A stretch of 64,000 nt of DNA from positions 2,887,501 to 2,951,500 of the forward strand of contig JAMLJB010000001.1 in NCBI GenBank assembly GCA_023953835.1. The letters are read 5' to 3'. This document shows positions 8,376 through 18,069 of the stretch, in pieces (position 1 is the stretch's first letter; the number at the start of each line of letters is the position of its first letter). The notes beneath the pieces are model-generated. The model saw nothing but the letters and a program-made list of their open reading frames with translations. It was not told where the DNA came from and did no database searches. The translations under genes were made by a program, and so were the position numbers. Source of the DNA: Rhizobiaceae bacterium (GTDB taxonomy: Bacteria; Pseudomonadota; Alphaproteobacteria; Rhizobiales; Rhizobiaceae).

Positions 8376-10196
8376 TCAGCGCTCGCGCAGGCCCATGCTG
8401 CTCCTGAGCGGGGAACCGGACTGATGTTCGGATTCGCGGGTGGCAGGTCGTGGCGCGTAAGGCGCGCCGGGTGTGACAGCCGGGCCGACGGGCGTTTCAA
8501 GGAACGAACCCTGCGCAGCCATGAACGCCTTCGGGTCGGGCACATTGCGTAGCCGGTTGACCACCGCGACAAGATCGACCTCTTTGTGCGCCTTTTCGCT
8601 GCCGTCGCCATTGCCGTGATTTCCCGGCAATTCATTGCGACTCAACTTCACGAATTTAAGCCGCATGGTCGTGGAAACGCCTTCGCCAAAGGCAATCGCC
8701 TCGCGCTGCCCCATGGAGGACAGGAAGGCGAGGGTCGAGGCGGAGGAGTCCGCAATCGCGGAGCGGATGATCGCCTGGTCCTTTTCATTGGCGAGGCGCA
8801 TGGCGAATACGGTCGAGCACTGCGACAGGATGGTGGGATCGAGTTCGCCGGGGCGCTGCGTGACCACCCCTAGGTAGCAGCCATATTTGCGGCCTTCCTT
8901 GGCGATGCGCGAGAGGGCGTGGCGGGTGGGTGCGAAGCCGAGCTTCGGATCTGCGGGCATGTAGCGGTGCGCCTCCTCGCAGAGCACCAGAAGCTCCATC
9001 CTGCCCTCGCTCCACAGCGTCAGGTCGAAGGCAAGCCGCGCCAGAACAGAACACACCGCGTTGACGATTTCAGACGGCATGCCGGCCATTTCGAAACAGG
9101 TGATCTGCTTGCCGTTATGCGGCATGCGGAAGATCGTTCCGATGGTTTCGTGGATCGTGTCCTCGATCATTCGCGATCCGAACATGAATTTGTAGCGCGG
9201 ATCCACGATGGCGGATTCGATGCGCGCCTTCAGCGAGCGGAACACAGGCCGGTCTGATTTGGCATCCAGCGCGCCCATCCGCTCGTCCAGCAGCTTGAGC
9301 AGGTCGACCATGCGATAGGGAACCGGCGTGTCGGCGGTCAACGCGTCGCCTCCGCCGCCACGCCGCATCAATCCGGCGCCGGGGCTGCGGTAGTGGTGCT
9401 TGGCCAGCGGGATAATGTCGCGCAGGATTTCGACCTCGTCCATTTCGATCTCGCGGCCACGGAACAGCACTTCCGCGAATTCCTCGAGGCGGAACATCCA
9501 GAAGGGCAGGTCCAGCGTGTCGGCATCGATCCGGTAGGCGACATCGCCGAGCGATGGCCCGAATTCGTTATGCGGATCGAACACCAGCACGCGCAATTCG
9601 TTGCGCGCGGCGATGGCGCGGCGCAGCAGGATCGATACCGCCGTCGACTTGCCGACGCCGGTCGTGCCGACCACTGCGAAATGTCGCGTCAGCGTATCCT
9701 GGATCGCGATATTCGCGTCTATCGACTCGTCCTGAGAAAGTGTGCCGATATTGACCGTTTGCCTTCCGGCGAGGTCGTAGATCGCCTTCAAGTCGCGCGC
9801 GCGAATGCGGTGTGCAATCGCGCCGATATGGGGATAGCGCGTGATGCCGCGGTCGAAAATGGGAGGGGCGCCTGTCGCCATGTCGCGAACTTCGCCCACG
9901 AGCTCTATGCTGATTTCGATCGGGTTGCTGGCTTCTTCATGCCATTCGGGCGTGGTCTTGGCGATTTCGTAGACGAGGCCGACTGTACGCGTCGTCCCGA
10001 GGTTGATGGAGATCATCCGCCCGACAACCCATTGCTCGGTTGTCGCCATGCCCTCATCGGGGGTGACCTCCGCCGCAAGTGTGGCGCGCGCTCCGTCACA
10101 CCGGATCACATGGCCGAGAAGGCGCACATCGTTTTGCGTCGAGTCGCGCCGTTCTTGTGATGTCGCTTCGCCTGCGGATTTCGTCTCTTCAAACAT
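8376..10196 (-). CDS. HerA-like DUF87 ATPase
   Basis: This 606-residue protein resembles HerA/DUF87 ATPases, hexameric DNA translocases of the FtsK-HerA superfamily. It has an N-terminal beta-barrel (HAS-barrel-like) region to about residue 150, a Walker A GTTGVGKS at residues 177-184, a Walker B LLVLCEEAHRYM near residue 405, and a VTQRPGELD segment typical of the family. The C-terminal 80 residues are proline-rich and probably flexible. No nurA-like nuclease gene lies beside it, so a DNA end-processing role is not supported by context. It is transcribed away from the ilv leader. Confidence 0.85.
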   Translation of the reverse strand: MFEETKSAGEATSQERRDSTQNDVRLLGHVIRCDGARATLAAEVTPDEGMATTEQWVVGRMISINLGTTRTVGLVYEIAKTTPEWHEEASNPIEISIELVGEVRDMATGAPPIFDRGITRYPHIGAIAHRIRARDLKAIYDLAGRQTVNIGTLSQDESIDANIAIQDTLTRHFAVVGTTGVGKSTAVSILLRRAIAARNELRVLVFDPHNEFGPSLGDVAYRIDADTLDLPFWMFRLEEFAEVLFRGREIEMDEVEILRDIIPLAKHHYRSPGAGLMRRGGGGDALTADTPVPYRMVDLLKLLDERMGALDAKSDRPVFRSLKARIESAIVDPRYKFMFGSRMIEDTIHETIGTIFRMPHNGKQITCFEMAGMPSEIVNAVCSVLARLAFDLTLWSEGRMELLVLCEEAHRYMPADPKLGFAPTRHALSRIAKEGRKYGCYLGVVTQRPGELDPTILSQCSTVFAMRLANEKDQAIIRSAIADSSASTLAFLSSMGQREAIAFGEGVSTTMRLKFVKLSRNELPGNHGNGDGSEKAHKEVDLVAVVNRLRNVPDPKAFMAAQGSFLETPVGPAVTPGAPYAPRPATRESEHQSGSPLRSSMGLRER

Positions 10197-10321
10197 CTTC
10201 GCTTCCCCGATTGCGATCAGGGACGCTAAGGTCCTTGGGTTAAATCTGAATGCAAAATGATGGTGTATCAGTGCTGAAATTCATCGCGAAAATTCGATTC
10301 ATTTCCGGCTGATTTTCGCCA

Positions 10322-10350
10322 TTGACAGGCGATGCCATTCGCAACTAGTG
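10322..10350 (+). promoter_or_regulatory. Candidate promoter of the ilv leader
   Basis: TTGACA at 10322-10327 and CTAGTG at 10345-10350 are separated by 17 bp, a good fit to a housekeeping-sigma promoter. The predicted transcription start (about 10357) would be only a few bases before the leader-peptide ATG at 10360, so the leader peptide may be translated from a nearly leaderless message. Confidence 0.55.
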
Positions 10351-10359
10351 TCCGCGCCC

Positions 10360-10413
10360 ATGAAAACGTCACTCATTATCGTAGTAGGAAGGCGCGTGGG
10401 CAAGGCGGTGTAA
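10360..10413 (+). CDS. ilv leader peptide (attenuation)
   Basis: A 17-codon frame encodes MKTSLIIVVGRRVGKAV and stop. It contains consecutive Leu-Ile-Ile-Val-Val codons and two further Val codons, the three amino acids made by the downstream pathway. A terminator hairpin follows at 10448-10469, before ilvI. Ribosome stalling at these codons during branched-chain amino acid shortage would favour an alternative fold and read-through. This is the classic attenuation layout; the competing antiterminator was not folded. Confidence 0.85.
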   Translation: MKTSLIIVVGRRVGKAV

Positions 10414-10447
10414 CCGCCGGGCAAGTTCCTCCCATGCGCTGCACACA

Positions 10448-10469
10448 GGCTCCTTCGGGGGCCTTTTTT
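10448..10469 (+). terminator. Attenuator terminator upstream of ilvI
   Basis: The stem GGCTCC/GGGGCC with a TTCG loop (10448-10463) is followed by six T residues at 10464-10469. It lies 35 nt after the leader-peptide stop and 55 nt before the ilvI ATG, as expected for an intrinsic attenuator. Confidence 0.85.
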
Positions 10470-10523
10470 ATTGCCTCCAATCCGACTAAACGACCGATCA
10501 GAACGACAGACAGGACCAGACCG

Positions 10524-12302
10524 ATGGGCAAGCAAAGTGAACGGCGGGAAATGACCGGCGCCGAGATGGTGGTGCAGGCGCTCAAGGACAATGGCGTGGA
10601 GCATCTCTTCGGCTATCCGGGCGGCGCGGTCCTTCCGATTTACGACGAGCTTTTCCAGCAGGACGACGTTCAGCACATTCTGGTGCGCCATGAGCAGGGC
10701 GCGGGCCACGCAGCCGAAGGCTATGCGCGATCCACCGGCAAGCCCGGCGTCATGCTGGTCACGTCCGGTCCGGGGGCAACGAACGCCGTAACGCCCTTGC
10801 AGGACGCGCTGATGGATTCCATCCCGCTCGTCTGCATCACCGGGCAGGTGCCGACCAGCCTCATCGGCTCTGACGCGTTTCAGGAGTGCGATACGGTCGG
10901 CATCACCCGTCCCTGCACCAAGCACAACTGGCTGGTGAAGGACGTCAACGACCTTGCGCGAATCCTGCATCAGGCTTTCGTCGTTGCGACGACCGGCCGT
11001 CCGGGTCCGGTTGTCGTGGACATTCCCAAGGATGTGCAGTTTGCAAAAGGCACCTACACGCCGCCGGAAACGGCGCCGCGCCTCAGCTATCAGCCGAAAA
11101 TGCAGGGCGACCTCGAACTGGTCCGCGAGGCTGTCGAACTGATGGCAAAGGCCAGGCGGCCGGTCATCTATTCAGGCGGCGGCGTGATCAATTCGGGGCC
11201 GGAGGCAAGCCACCTCCTGCGCGAACTGGTCGATCTGACGGGTTTCCCGATCACCTCGACCCTGATGGGACTGGGCGCTTATCCGGCGAGCGGCAAGAAC
11301 TGGCTGGGCATGCTCGGCATGCACGGATCTTACGAGGCCAACATGGCCATGCATGATTGCGATGTCATGTTGTGCATCGGCGCGCGCTTCGACGACCGGA
11401 TCACGGGTCGCCTGAACGCGTTCTCTCCGCACTCCAAGAAAATCCATATCGACATCGATCCGTCGTCGCTGAACAAGAATGTCCGTGTCGACATTCCGAT
11501 CCTGGGCGATGTCGGGCTGGTGCTCGAGGACATGGTCCGCCTGTGGCGGGCTACCGCACGGTCGGACAAGAAGGAACTGTATCCGTGGTGGGAGCAGATC
11601 GCCCGCTGGCGCGCCCGCAATTCCTTCGCCTATGCGCCCAACAAGGACGTCATCATGCCGCAATATGCCATCGAGCGGCTCTACGAACTGACAAGGGACA
11701 AGGACGTCTACATCACGACCGAGGTCGGGCAGCACCAGATGTGGGCAGCGCAGCTTTTCGGCTTCGACAAGCCGAACCACTGGATGACCTCCGGGGGTCT
11801 CGGGACCATGGGCTACGGCCTGCCGGCTGCTCTCGGCGTGCAGATCGCGCATCCCGACGCGCTGGTCATCGACATTGCGGGCGATGCCTCCGTCCAGATG
11901 ACAATTCAGGAAATGAGCGCGGCAGCCCAGTATGAAGCGCCGATCAAGATATTCATCCTGAACAACCAGTACATGGGCATGGTCCGGCAGTGGCAGCAAT
12001 TGCTGCACGGCAACCGGCTGTCGCATTCCTACACGGAGGCGATGCCCGATTTCGTGAAGCTGGCCGAAGCCTATGGGGGCCATGGCATACGCTGCGACAA
12101 GCCGGACGAGCTGGACGACGCGATCACGGAAATGATCACGGTGAACAAGCCGGTCATCTTCGATTGCCGTGTCGCGGCGCTGGCGAACTGCTTCCCGATG
12201 ATACCGTCCGGCAAGGCGCACAATGAAATGCTTCTGCCCGACGAGGCCACCGACGAAGCGGTCGCAAATGCGATCGACGCCAAAGGCAAGCAGCTCGTCT
12301 GA
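10524..12302 (+). CDS. ilvI: Acetolactate synthase, large catalytic subunit
   Basis: This ThDP-dependent enzyme condenses pyruvate with pyruvate or 2-oxobutyrate, the first common step to valine, leucine and isoleucine. The 592-residue protein has GAEMVVQALKDNGVEHLFGY, the catalytic-glutamate segment VRHEQGAGHAAEGYAR, a central FAD/DHAP-like domain and the C-terminal ThDP motif GDASVQ...LNNQYMGMV. The frame is open upstream, but that part is the leader and attenuator. The regulatory subunit follows 35 nt downstream. It could equally be named ilvB. Confidence 0.96.
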   Translation: MGKQSERREMTGAEMVVQALKDNGVEHLFGYPGGAVLPIYDELFQQDDVQHILVRHEQGAGHAAEGYARSTGKPGVMLVTSGPGATNAVTPLQDALMDSIPLVCITGQVPTSLIGSDAFQECDTVGITRPCTKHNWLVKDVNDLARILHQAFVVATTGRPGPVVVDIPKDVQFAKGTYTPPETAPRLSYQPKMQGDLELVREAVELMAKARRPVIYSGGGVINSGPEASHLLRELVDLTGFPITSTLMGLGAYPASGKNWLGMLGMHGSYEANMAMHDCDVMLCIGARFDDRITGRLNAFSPHSKKIHIDIDPSSLNKNVRVDIPILGDVGLVLEDMVRLWRATARSDKKELYPWWEQIARWRARNSFAYAPNKDVIMPQYAIERLYELTRDKDVYITTEVGQHQMWAAQLFGFDKPNHWMTSGGLGTMGYGLPAALGVQIAHPDALVIDIAGDASVQMTIQEMSAAAQYEAPIKIFILNNQYMGMVRQWQQLLHGNRLSHSYTEAMPDFVKLAEAYGGHGIRCDKPDELDDAITEMITVNKPVIFDCRVAALANCFPMIPSGKAHNEMLLPDEATDEAVANAIDAKGKQLV

Positions 12303-12337
12303 CAGCCGGAACCCAGAAAACACAGAAAGACCGAACC

Positions 12338-12910
12338 ATGTCCGCCCAGCAGCAACCGACCGGCTCCGCCTATTTTATCGCAAAGGAGACCGAGAGACCG
12401 GAAACGCACACGCTATCGGTGCTTGTCGACAACGAGCCGGGCGTGCTGGCGCGCGTCATCGGCCTCTTCTCGGGACGCGGCTACAACATCGAGAGCCTGA
12501 CGGTTTCGGAGACCGAGCACGCGAAGCACCTGTCGCGCATTACCGTCGTGACGCGCGGCACGCCGCACGTGCTGGAGCAGATCAAGCATCAGCTTGAACG
12601 CATCGTGCCGGTCCACCGCGTGGTGGACCTTTCCGTGCGCGCCGCCGAACTCGGGCAGGACAAGCCGCTGGCGCGCGAACTCGCGCTGGTCAAGGTGGCC
12701 GGAACGGGCGAAGCGCGGGTCGAGGCGCTGCGCCTGGCAGATGCCTTCCGCGCCAAGGTGATCGACGCCAATACCGGCCACTTCATTTTCGAGATCACCG
12801 GCGCGGTCGCCAAGATCGAGCAGTTCATCGCGATCATGAATCCGCTGGGATTGGTGGAGGTCTGCCGCACCGGCGTGGCCGCGATGAATCGCGGCGCACA
12901 GGGCATGTAG
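12338..12910 (+). CDS. ilvH: Acetolactate synthase, small regulatory subunit
   Basis: The 190-residue subunit activates the catalytic subunit and gives valine feedback inhibition. An N-terminal ACT domain (THTLSVLVDNEPGVLARVIG, RGYNIESLTV) spans about residues 28-100, followed by the ACT-like C-terminal domain. The N-terminal leader MSAQQQPTGSAYFIAKE is longer than in enterobacteria but usual for rhizobia. It lies directly after ilvI and shares its leader control. Confidence 0.95.
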   Translation: MSAQQQPTGSAYFIAKETERPETHTLSVLVDNEPGVLARVIGLFSGRGYNIESLTVSETEHAKHLSRITVVTRGTPHVLEQIKHQLERIVPVHRVVDLSVRAAELGQDKPLARELALVKVAGTGEARVEALRLADAFRAKVIDANTGHFIFEITGAVAKIEQFIAIMNPLGLVEVCRTGVAAMNRGAQGM

Positions 12911-13022
12911 CCTGCCGCGCCGGCATGCCGTCCGGCGCAATTGTCACTGTTACAACAATAAGTTGGACACGCATTGCCGGTTCCGGCAAACGTTCGCGCG
13001 CTCCAACCCTGGAACTTTCGCC

Positions 13023-13619
13023 GTGTCCCATGAAACGCTCGCAGCGCTCCTCGTCTATGCATTCGTGACCTCGATTACGCCGGGGCCGAACAATTTCATG
13101 CTGCTGGCCTCGGGCGTGAATTTCGGGTTCGTGCGCACGATCCCGCATATGTGCGGAATCGGCTTTGGCTTCTTCACGCTGCTTATGGGCGTCGGGTTCG
13201 GGCTGGGCGCATTGCTGACCGCGTTTCCACAGCTCCACCTTGCGCTGAAGGTGCTTGGGGGGGCGTATCTGCTGTATCTTGCATGGAAGATCGCCATGTC
13301 GCGGAAGATGGACGAAGGAACAGGCGCCGCAGCAGGCCCAATGAACTTCGTGCAGGCGTCGCTCTTCCAATGGGTCAACCCGAAGGCTTGGGTGATGGCC
13401 ATAACCGCGATGGCCCTCTATCAGGACGCCGAGAATCCATATTGGTCGGTGCTGCTGATCGGGGTGGTCTTCGCGCTTACCAACTTTCCGACCGTCTCGA
13501 CATGGGCGGCTTTCGGCGTCGCCCTGCGTGGCTTCCTGTCCGATCCCGTGCGGCTGAAATGGTTCAACATCTGCATGGGCGTATTGCTGGCCACCACGCT
13601 TTGGCCGATGCTCAAATAG
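13023..13619 (+). CDS. LysE family exporter
   Basis: A 198-residue, highly hydrophobic protein begins with GTG at 13023 (SHETLAALLVYAFVTSITPG). The SITPGPNNFMLLASGVNFG segment is the signature of the LysE/RhtB amino-acid exporter family, which has about six membrane helices and moves amino acids or similar metabolites out of the cell. The substrate cannot be read from sequence. A longer TTG start at 12963 would add a non-hydrophobic tail and is unlikely. Confidence 0.88.
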   Translation: MSHETLAALLVYAFVTSITPGPNNFMLLASGVNFGFVRTIPHMCGIGFGFFTLLMGVGFGLGALLTAFPQLHLALKVLGGAYLLYLAWKIAMSRKMDEGTGAAAGPMNFVQASLFQWVNPKAWVMAITAMALYQDAENPYWSVLLIGVVFALTNFPTVSTWAAFGVALRGFLSDPVRLKWFNICMGVLLATTLWPMLK

Positions 13620-13738
13620 CCGCACGCGTAATCTTGTCGGCAATGGCTGGACGTGCGCCCGAGAGCGGATATTCTCGCGCGGAGTTTCGGTTGCGTCACA
13701 TCGATGGTTGGCGCGCCTGCGCTTGAGGGGTTTGAAGC

Positions 13739-15910
13739 ATGGCTTGGCTGGGTCTGCGCTCGTGTGTATTGGCTGCGGCCTGCGCAATATTGTTTGCGGT
13801 CACACCCGCCAGCGGCCAGGGCGCGCCTGCGGCTCCGCCGGAGAAGGTCGATCAACTGATCCAGTTGCTTTCCGACCCTGCGATCAAGGAATGGCTGGCG
13901 CAAAACACGTCAAAGGCGGAACCGGCCTCGCAGGCGACCGCCGATTCCTCGGAAGGCATGTCCAAATCCGTGGTTTCAACGGGTCTTCAGCGCATCAGGG
14001 AGCATGTGCAGGGTCTTGCGCGAGCGGTACCCGACCTGCCTCGGCAGTTCGAAAGAGCCCGCGTCATCACCATGCTCGAATTTGAGAATCGCGGGCTGAT
14101 CGGCGTCGCCTTCATCGTCGCCATTTTCATTGCTGCGGGCCTGTTGCTGTCGGGCGTCGTCTATTGGCTGACCGAACGGCTGCGGCTGTGGGTGATCGGG
14201 TTGCCGCGCAATACGCCGCTCGGCAGGGCCAAGAAGATCGGCGGTCGCTATCTCTACGCAACGATCCTGATCCTTGCATTCGTTTTCGGAAGTGCGGGTG
14301 CGTTCCTTATGTTTCAGTGGCCGCCGCTGTTGCGGGAGATTGTGCTGGCCTATCTCACCGCCGCGATATGCGTCTGGGCCGTGCGCAGCTATGTGGCGAG
14401 CGCGCTTGTCCCTTCCTTCATGGGCGTCAAAGATGCGGAGAGGGTGCGCGCGCTGCCTGTCTCGAATGCGGTCGCCGATCACTGGACGAGATGGCTGGTC
14501 ATCATTGCCGTGTGGTCTTCATTCTGGTGGGCAACGTTTTCTCTCGCGCCCATTCTTGGGTTCACGCCGCAGGGCATACTGGCAATGATGGTGCCCACGA
14601 GCACAGTGCTGCTTGGGCTTGGCCTTCTGGCGGTCTGGCGGCGACCGCGCGAGATCGTTGATGACGCTCACCCGCGCAGGCTTGGGTTCACTGCCACGAC
14701 CTGGCTGCTCACCTTGCTATTTGTCGTCCTTTGGCTTCTGCGCCTGGCCGGTCTTTGGTTTGCGATGTGGCTGCTCATGGCGGTAATCGGCGTGCCCTTT
14801 CTTATTTATCTTGCGCACAAGGCAGTCCATTTCGTTCTTCGGCAGGATCCGTCTGACGAACCCGGCGTGGCGATCCCGGCAATTACCGTCGCCATCATCG
14901 ATCGTGCGATACGTGTCGCCCTCATCGTTGTCGGTGCCTATCTGCTGGCGCGGGCGTTCGGTCTCGGAATTTCAAGCATGCAGAGCGAGGAACGCCCCGT
15001 CCTGAACATGATTCTGCGGGGCCTTCTGAATGCTGCCGTCATCATCATCGTTGCGGATTTCGGCTGGAGCATCATCAAGGCAACAATCAAGCGGCGGCTG
15101 GGCGGCGCAACGCGTTCAGGTTCCGAGCTGGAGGATGCGGCGCACGCAGTCGACCCGCGTCAGGCGCGGCTGCTGACTTTGTTGCCCATCATCCAGAACA
15201 TCGTATTCGCGGTCATCGTCGTCATGGCCATCCTGATGATCCTGTCCTCGCTGGGTATCCAGATCGGACCCTTGATCGCAGGCGCGGGTGTGGTGGGCGT
15301 GGCTGTCGGGTTCGGCGCGCAGACCCTCGTGAAGGATGTCATATCGGGCATATTTTATTTGCTGGACGATGCATTCCGCGTGGGCGAGTACATCAGCAGC
15401 GGTAAATATACCGGTACCGTGGAGAGCTTCAGCCTGCGATCCATCAAGCTGCGCCATCATCGCGGCCCGCTTTACACCATTCCCTTCGGCGAGCTTGGGG
15501 CTGTGCAGAACCAGAGCCGGGATTGGACCACCGACAAGTTCAACATCACCGTCGGCTACGAAACCGACATCGACGCGGCTCGAAAGCTTATCAAGAAAGT
15601 GGGTCTGCAAATCGCTCAGGACCCCGAATTTGCTCCCTATGTGATCGAGCCGATCAAGATGCAGGGCGTGCAGGATTTCGGAGAATATGGCGTGGTGCTG
15701 CGCCTGAAATCCACGCGCAAGCCGGGTCAGGCATTCGGCATGCGCAGGAAATTCTACATCGCGATCAAGCAGGCGTTCAAGGAAGCGGGGATCGTCATTC
15801 CCATCGCTTCCGTGCATGTGCACCATGACGAGCCGGTGGTGGAAAAGGTGGCTGCGCAAGCGGCGCAGGTGCGTCGGCGAAAGGCGGCTGCCAAAACCGA
15901 GGAAGGCTGA
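13739..15910 (+). CDS. Large MscS-family mechanosensitive channel
   Basis: The 723-residue protein starts with a signal peptide (cleavage near SGQ at about residue 28), has a short periplasmic part and many membrane helices from about residue 125, and then the MscS core. The pore-lining helix is visible as GPLIAGAGVVGVAVGFGAQTLVKD around residue 520, followed by the beta domain (DDAFRVGEYI, GTVESFSLRSIKLRHHRG) and a cytoplasmic domain. It probably acts as an emergency valve on osmotic downshock. Length and topology place it with the large MscK/YbiO-like channels rather than the small MscS type. Confidence 0.9.
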   Translation: MAWLGLRSCVLAAACAILFAVTPASGQGAPAAPPEKVDQLIQLLSDPAIKEWLAQNTSKAEPASQATADSSEGMSKSVVSTGLQRIREHVQGLARAVPDLPRQFERARVITMLEFENRGLIGVAFIVAIFIAAGLLLSGVVYWLTERLRLWVIGLPRNTPLGRAKKIGGRYLYATILILAFVFGSAGAFLMFQWPPLLREIVLAYLTAAICVWAVRSYVASALVPSFMGVKDAERVRALPVSNAVADHWTRWLVIIAVWSSFWWATFSLAPILGFTPQGILAMMVPTSTVLLGLGLLAVWRRPREIVDDAHPRRLGFTATTWLLTLLFVVLWLLRLAGLWFAMWLLMAVIGVPFLIYLAHKAVHFVLRQDPSDEPGVAIPAITVAIIDRAIRVALIVVGAYLLARAFGLGISSMQSEERPVLNMILRGLLNAAVIIIVADFGWSIIKATIKRRLGGATRSGSELEDAAHAVDPRQARLLTLLPIIQNIVFAVIVVMAILMILSSLGIQIGPLIAGAGVVGVAVGFGAQTLVKDVISGIFYLLDDAFRVGEYISSGKYTGTVESFSLRSIKLRHHRGPLYTIPFGELGAVQNQSRDWTTDKFNITVGYETDIDAARKLIKKVGLQIAQDPEFAPYVIEPIKMQGVQDFGEYGVVLRLKSTRKPGQAFGMRRKFYIAIKQAFKEAGIVIPIASVHVHHDEPVVEKVAAQAAQVRRRKAAAKTEEG

Positions 15911-15997
15911 CATGCTCGGTTGCGTTCTTGTTGTGTTCTGATAAGGATTTGAAGCGGGCCCTTGTGTCCGCAACCCGAATCCTGCCACTCCGAACCA

Positions 15998-17125
15998 ATG
16001 GAATTCTCACCTCAACAGGACGAAGCGCTCAAGGCGGTCGCGCGTTGGCTCAAGGGCGGGCGTCCACAGCTTTTCCGGCTTTTCGGTTTTGCCGGGACCG
16101 GCAAGACCACGCTTGCGCGCTATTTCGCCGAACATGTCGACGGGCAGGTGCAGTTCGCCGCGTTCACGGGCAAGGCCGCGCAGGTGCTGCGTTCCAAGGG
16201 GGCAACGAATGCGCGCACGATTCACTCGCTGATTTACCGTCCGCGCGGCGAGGAGCAGGTCGAGGACGAAACCACCGGCAAGACCTCTATGTCGCCGACC
16301 TTTTCGCTCAACCGGCAAAGCCCGGTCGCGAAAGCGAAGCTTATCGTCATCGATGAATGCTCCATGGTGGACGAGCAGTTGGGGCGCGACCTCATGTCGT
16401 TCGGCACGCCGATCCTTGTGCTCGGCGATCCCGGCCAGTTGCCGCCGATTTCCGGCGGCGGATTCTTCACTGAGCATGAACCCGACTATCTGCTGACGGA
16501 AATTCATCGGCAGGCCCGCGACAATCCCATCATCCGCCTTGCGCTCGATGTGCGCGAGGGGCGCGAGTTCATCAACGGCGACTACGGCACCGCGCAGGTG
16601 ATCGGGCGCGAAGATGTCAATCAGGACCTCGTGCTTGCGGCGGATCAGGTGCTGGTCGGGCGCAACCAGACGCGGCGGCGCTACAACAAGCGGCTGCGCG
16701 AGTTGAAGGGTTTCAGCGCGCCGCACCCGCAGGCGGGCGACAAGCTGGTATGCCTGCGCAACGATCCCGCAAAGGGTCTTTTGAACGGCTCACTCTGGAA
16801 GGTCATGACCTCCTCGCGCGAGACCGTGAAACCGGGAATCAACCTGCTGGTCTCGCCTGAAGAGGACGATCCCGACCGGGGCGTTGCGAAGATCAAACTG
16901 CTCAAGGCCGCCTTTGAGGATCAGGAAGAGGAAATCCCGTGGTCTACGAAGAAGCGCTTCGATGATTTCGATTTCGGCTACGCGCTGACGGTGCACAAGG
17001 CGCAGGGCTCGCAGTGGAACAACGTTGTGCTGTTCGACGAGAGCTATGCTTTCAAGGAAACGCGCCAGCGCTGGCTCTATACGGCGATCACGCGGGCCGC
17101 GGAACGGCTGACAGTTGTGCGCTGA
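15998..17125 (+). CDS. RecD/Dda-like superfamily 1 helicase
   Basis: A 375-residue ATP-dependent DNA helicase has the Q-like start EFSPQQDEALKAV, Walker A FGFAGTGKTTLARYF, motif II IVIDECSMVDE, motif III LGDPGQLPPI, and C-terminal motifs YALTVHKAQGSQWNNVVLF and YTAITRAAERL. This set matches compact RecD2/Dda-type SF1 helicases without RecBC partners. The ATG at 15998 begins directly before the motif; an upstream TTG at 15962 is less likely. The gene stands alone between mscS and pdxJ. Confidence 0.88.
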   Translation: MEFSPQQDEALKAVARWLKGGRPQLFRLFGFAGTGKTTLARYFAEHVDGQVQFAAFTGKAAQVLRSKGATNARTIHSLIYRPRGEEQVEDETTGKTSMSPTFSLNRQSPVAKAKLIVIDECSMVDEQLGRDLMSFGTPILVLGDPGQLPPISGGGFFTEHEPDYLLTEIHRQARDNPIIRLALDVREGREFINGDYGTAQVIGREDVNQDLVLAADQVLVGRNQTRRRYNKRLRELKGFSAPHPQAGDKLVCLRNDPAKGLLNGSLWKVMTSSRETVKPGINLLVSPEEDDPDRGVAKIKLLKAAFEDQEEEIPWSTKKRFDDFDFGYALTVHKAQGSQWNNVVLFDESYAFKETRQRWLYTAITRAAERLTVVR

Positions 17126-17201
17126 GACGCTGGATCAATCGAAAGGGCCAGCGCGTCAGCAGCCGATCCTGTAGCTTCGCGCCAAATCCAGGGAATTTGA
17201 A

Positions 17202-17960
17202 ATGCCCGCCAAACTGTCAGTGAACCTCAATGCCATCGCCTTGCTGCGCAACCGGCGCGACCTGCCGTGGCCGAGCGTGACGGGGCTCGGGCGCATCGCC
17301 CTGCAGGCAGGCTCACATGGGCTGACCGTGCATCCGCGGCCCGACGAACGCCACACGCGGCATTCGGACCTTCCGCAAATTCGCGCCCTGATCGATGATG
17401 AGTTCCCTCACGCCGAGTTCAATATCGAAGGATACCCGGAAGAAGATTTTCTCCAGCTTGTGGAAAATGCGCAGCCCGAACAGGTGACACTCGTGCCGGA
17501 CGACCCCTCGCAGCCGACCTCTGACCATGGCTGGGACTTTCGCAAACAGGGCGAATATCTCACCCCGATTGTCGCGCGGCTCAAGAAATCCGGCTTCCGC
17601 GTCTCGCTGTTTTCGGACCCTGACCCCGACGGAATCGCAGCGGCAGCGGCAACGGGCGCGGATCGGGTCGAGCTTTATACCGGGCCGTATGGGGGTTTCC
17701 ATGAGGATTCCGAAAAGGCGAACAAGCAATTGGAATTGCTGCAAAAGACAGCCGAGGCTGCCCGACGGGCCGGGCTTGACGTCAATGCCGGCCACGATCT
17801 CACCGTCGCCAATCTTCCTCCGCTGATGAAGCGGATTCCTTTCCTTGCGGAAGTTTCGATCGGTCACGGGCTGACCGCCGACGCTCTCGAATATGGAATG
17901 GCGGAAACGGTGCGCCGTTTCCTGCGCGCGTGCGGTTGGGGTACCGCTTCAAAGGGGTGA
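17202..17960 (+). CDS. pdxJ: Pyridoxine 5'-phosphate synthase
   Basis: PdxJ condenses 1-deoxyxylulose 5-phosphate with 3-amino-2-oxopropyl phosphate to form pyridoxine phosphate. The 252-residue TIM-barrel protein has the N-terminal [15 protein letters not shown] strand, [11 protein letters not shown] phosphate-binding residues, [10 protein letters not shown], and the C-terminal [17 protein letters not shown] motif. Length and motifs match the family well. The ATG at 17202 is the only good start. Confidence 0.95.
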   Translation: MPAKLSVNLNAIALLRNRRDLPWPSVTGLGRIALQAGSHGLTVHPRPDERHTRHSDLPQIRALIDDEFPHAEFNIEGYPEEDFLQLVENAQPEQVTLVPDDPSQPTSDHGWDFRKQGEYLTPIVARLKKSGFRVSLFSDPDPDGIAAAAATGADRVELYTGPYGGFHEDSEKANKQLELLQKTAEAARRAGLDVNAGHDLTVANLPPLMKRIPFLAEVSIGHGLTADALEYGMAETVRRFLRACGWGTASKG

Positions 17961-18069
17961 CGAAGATCACTACTTATGCGTGCGAAACATATCGCCATGC
18001 TTGACGAACACTTGATTTTGCACTGCAACGAGACTAGTTGAGCGCGCCCGCCATTGGAGTGGTCAAGAA

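Noticed and set aside
10332..10523. N-terminal extension of acetolactate synthase in frame with ilvI
   Set aside because: The stretch contains the leader peptide and the intrinsic terminator in another frame; the protein extension matches no synthase.
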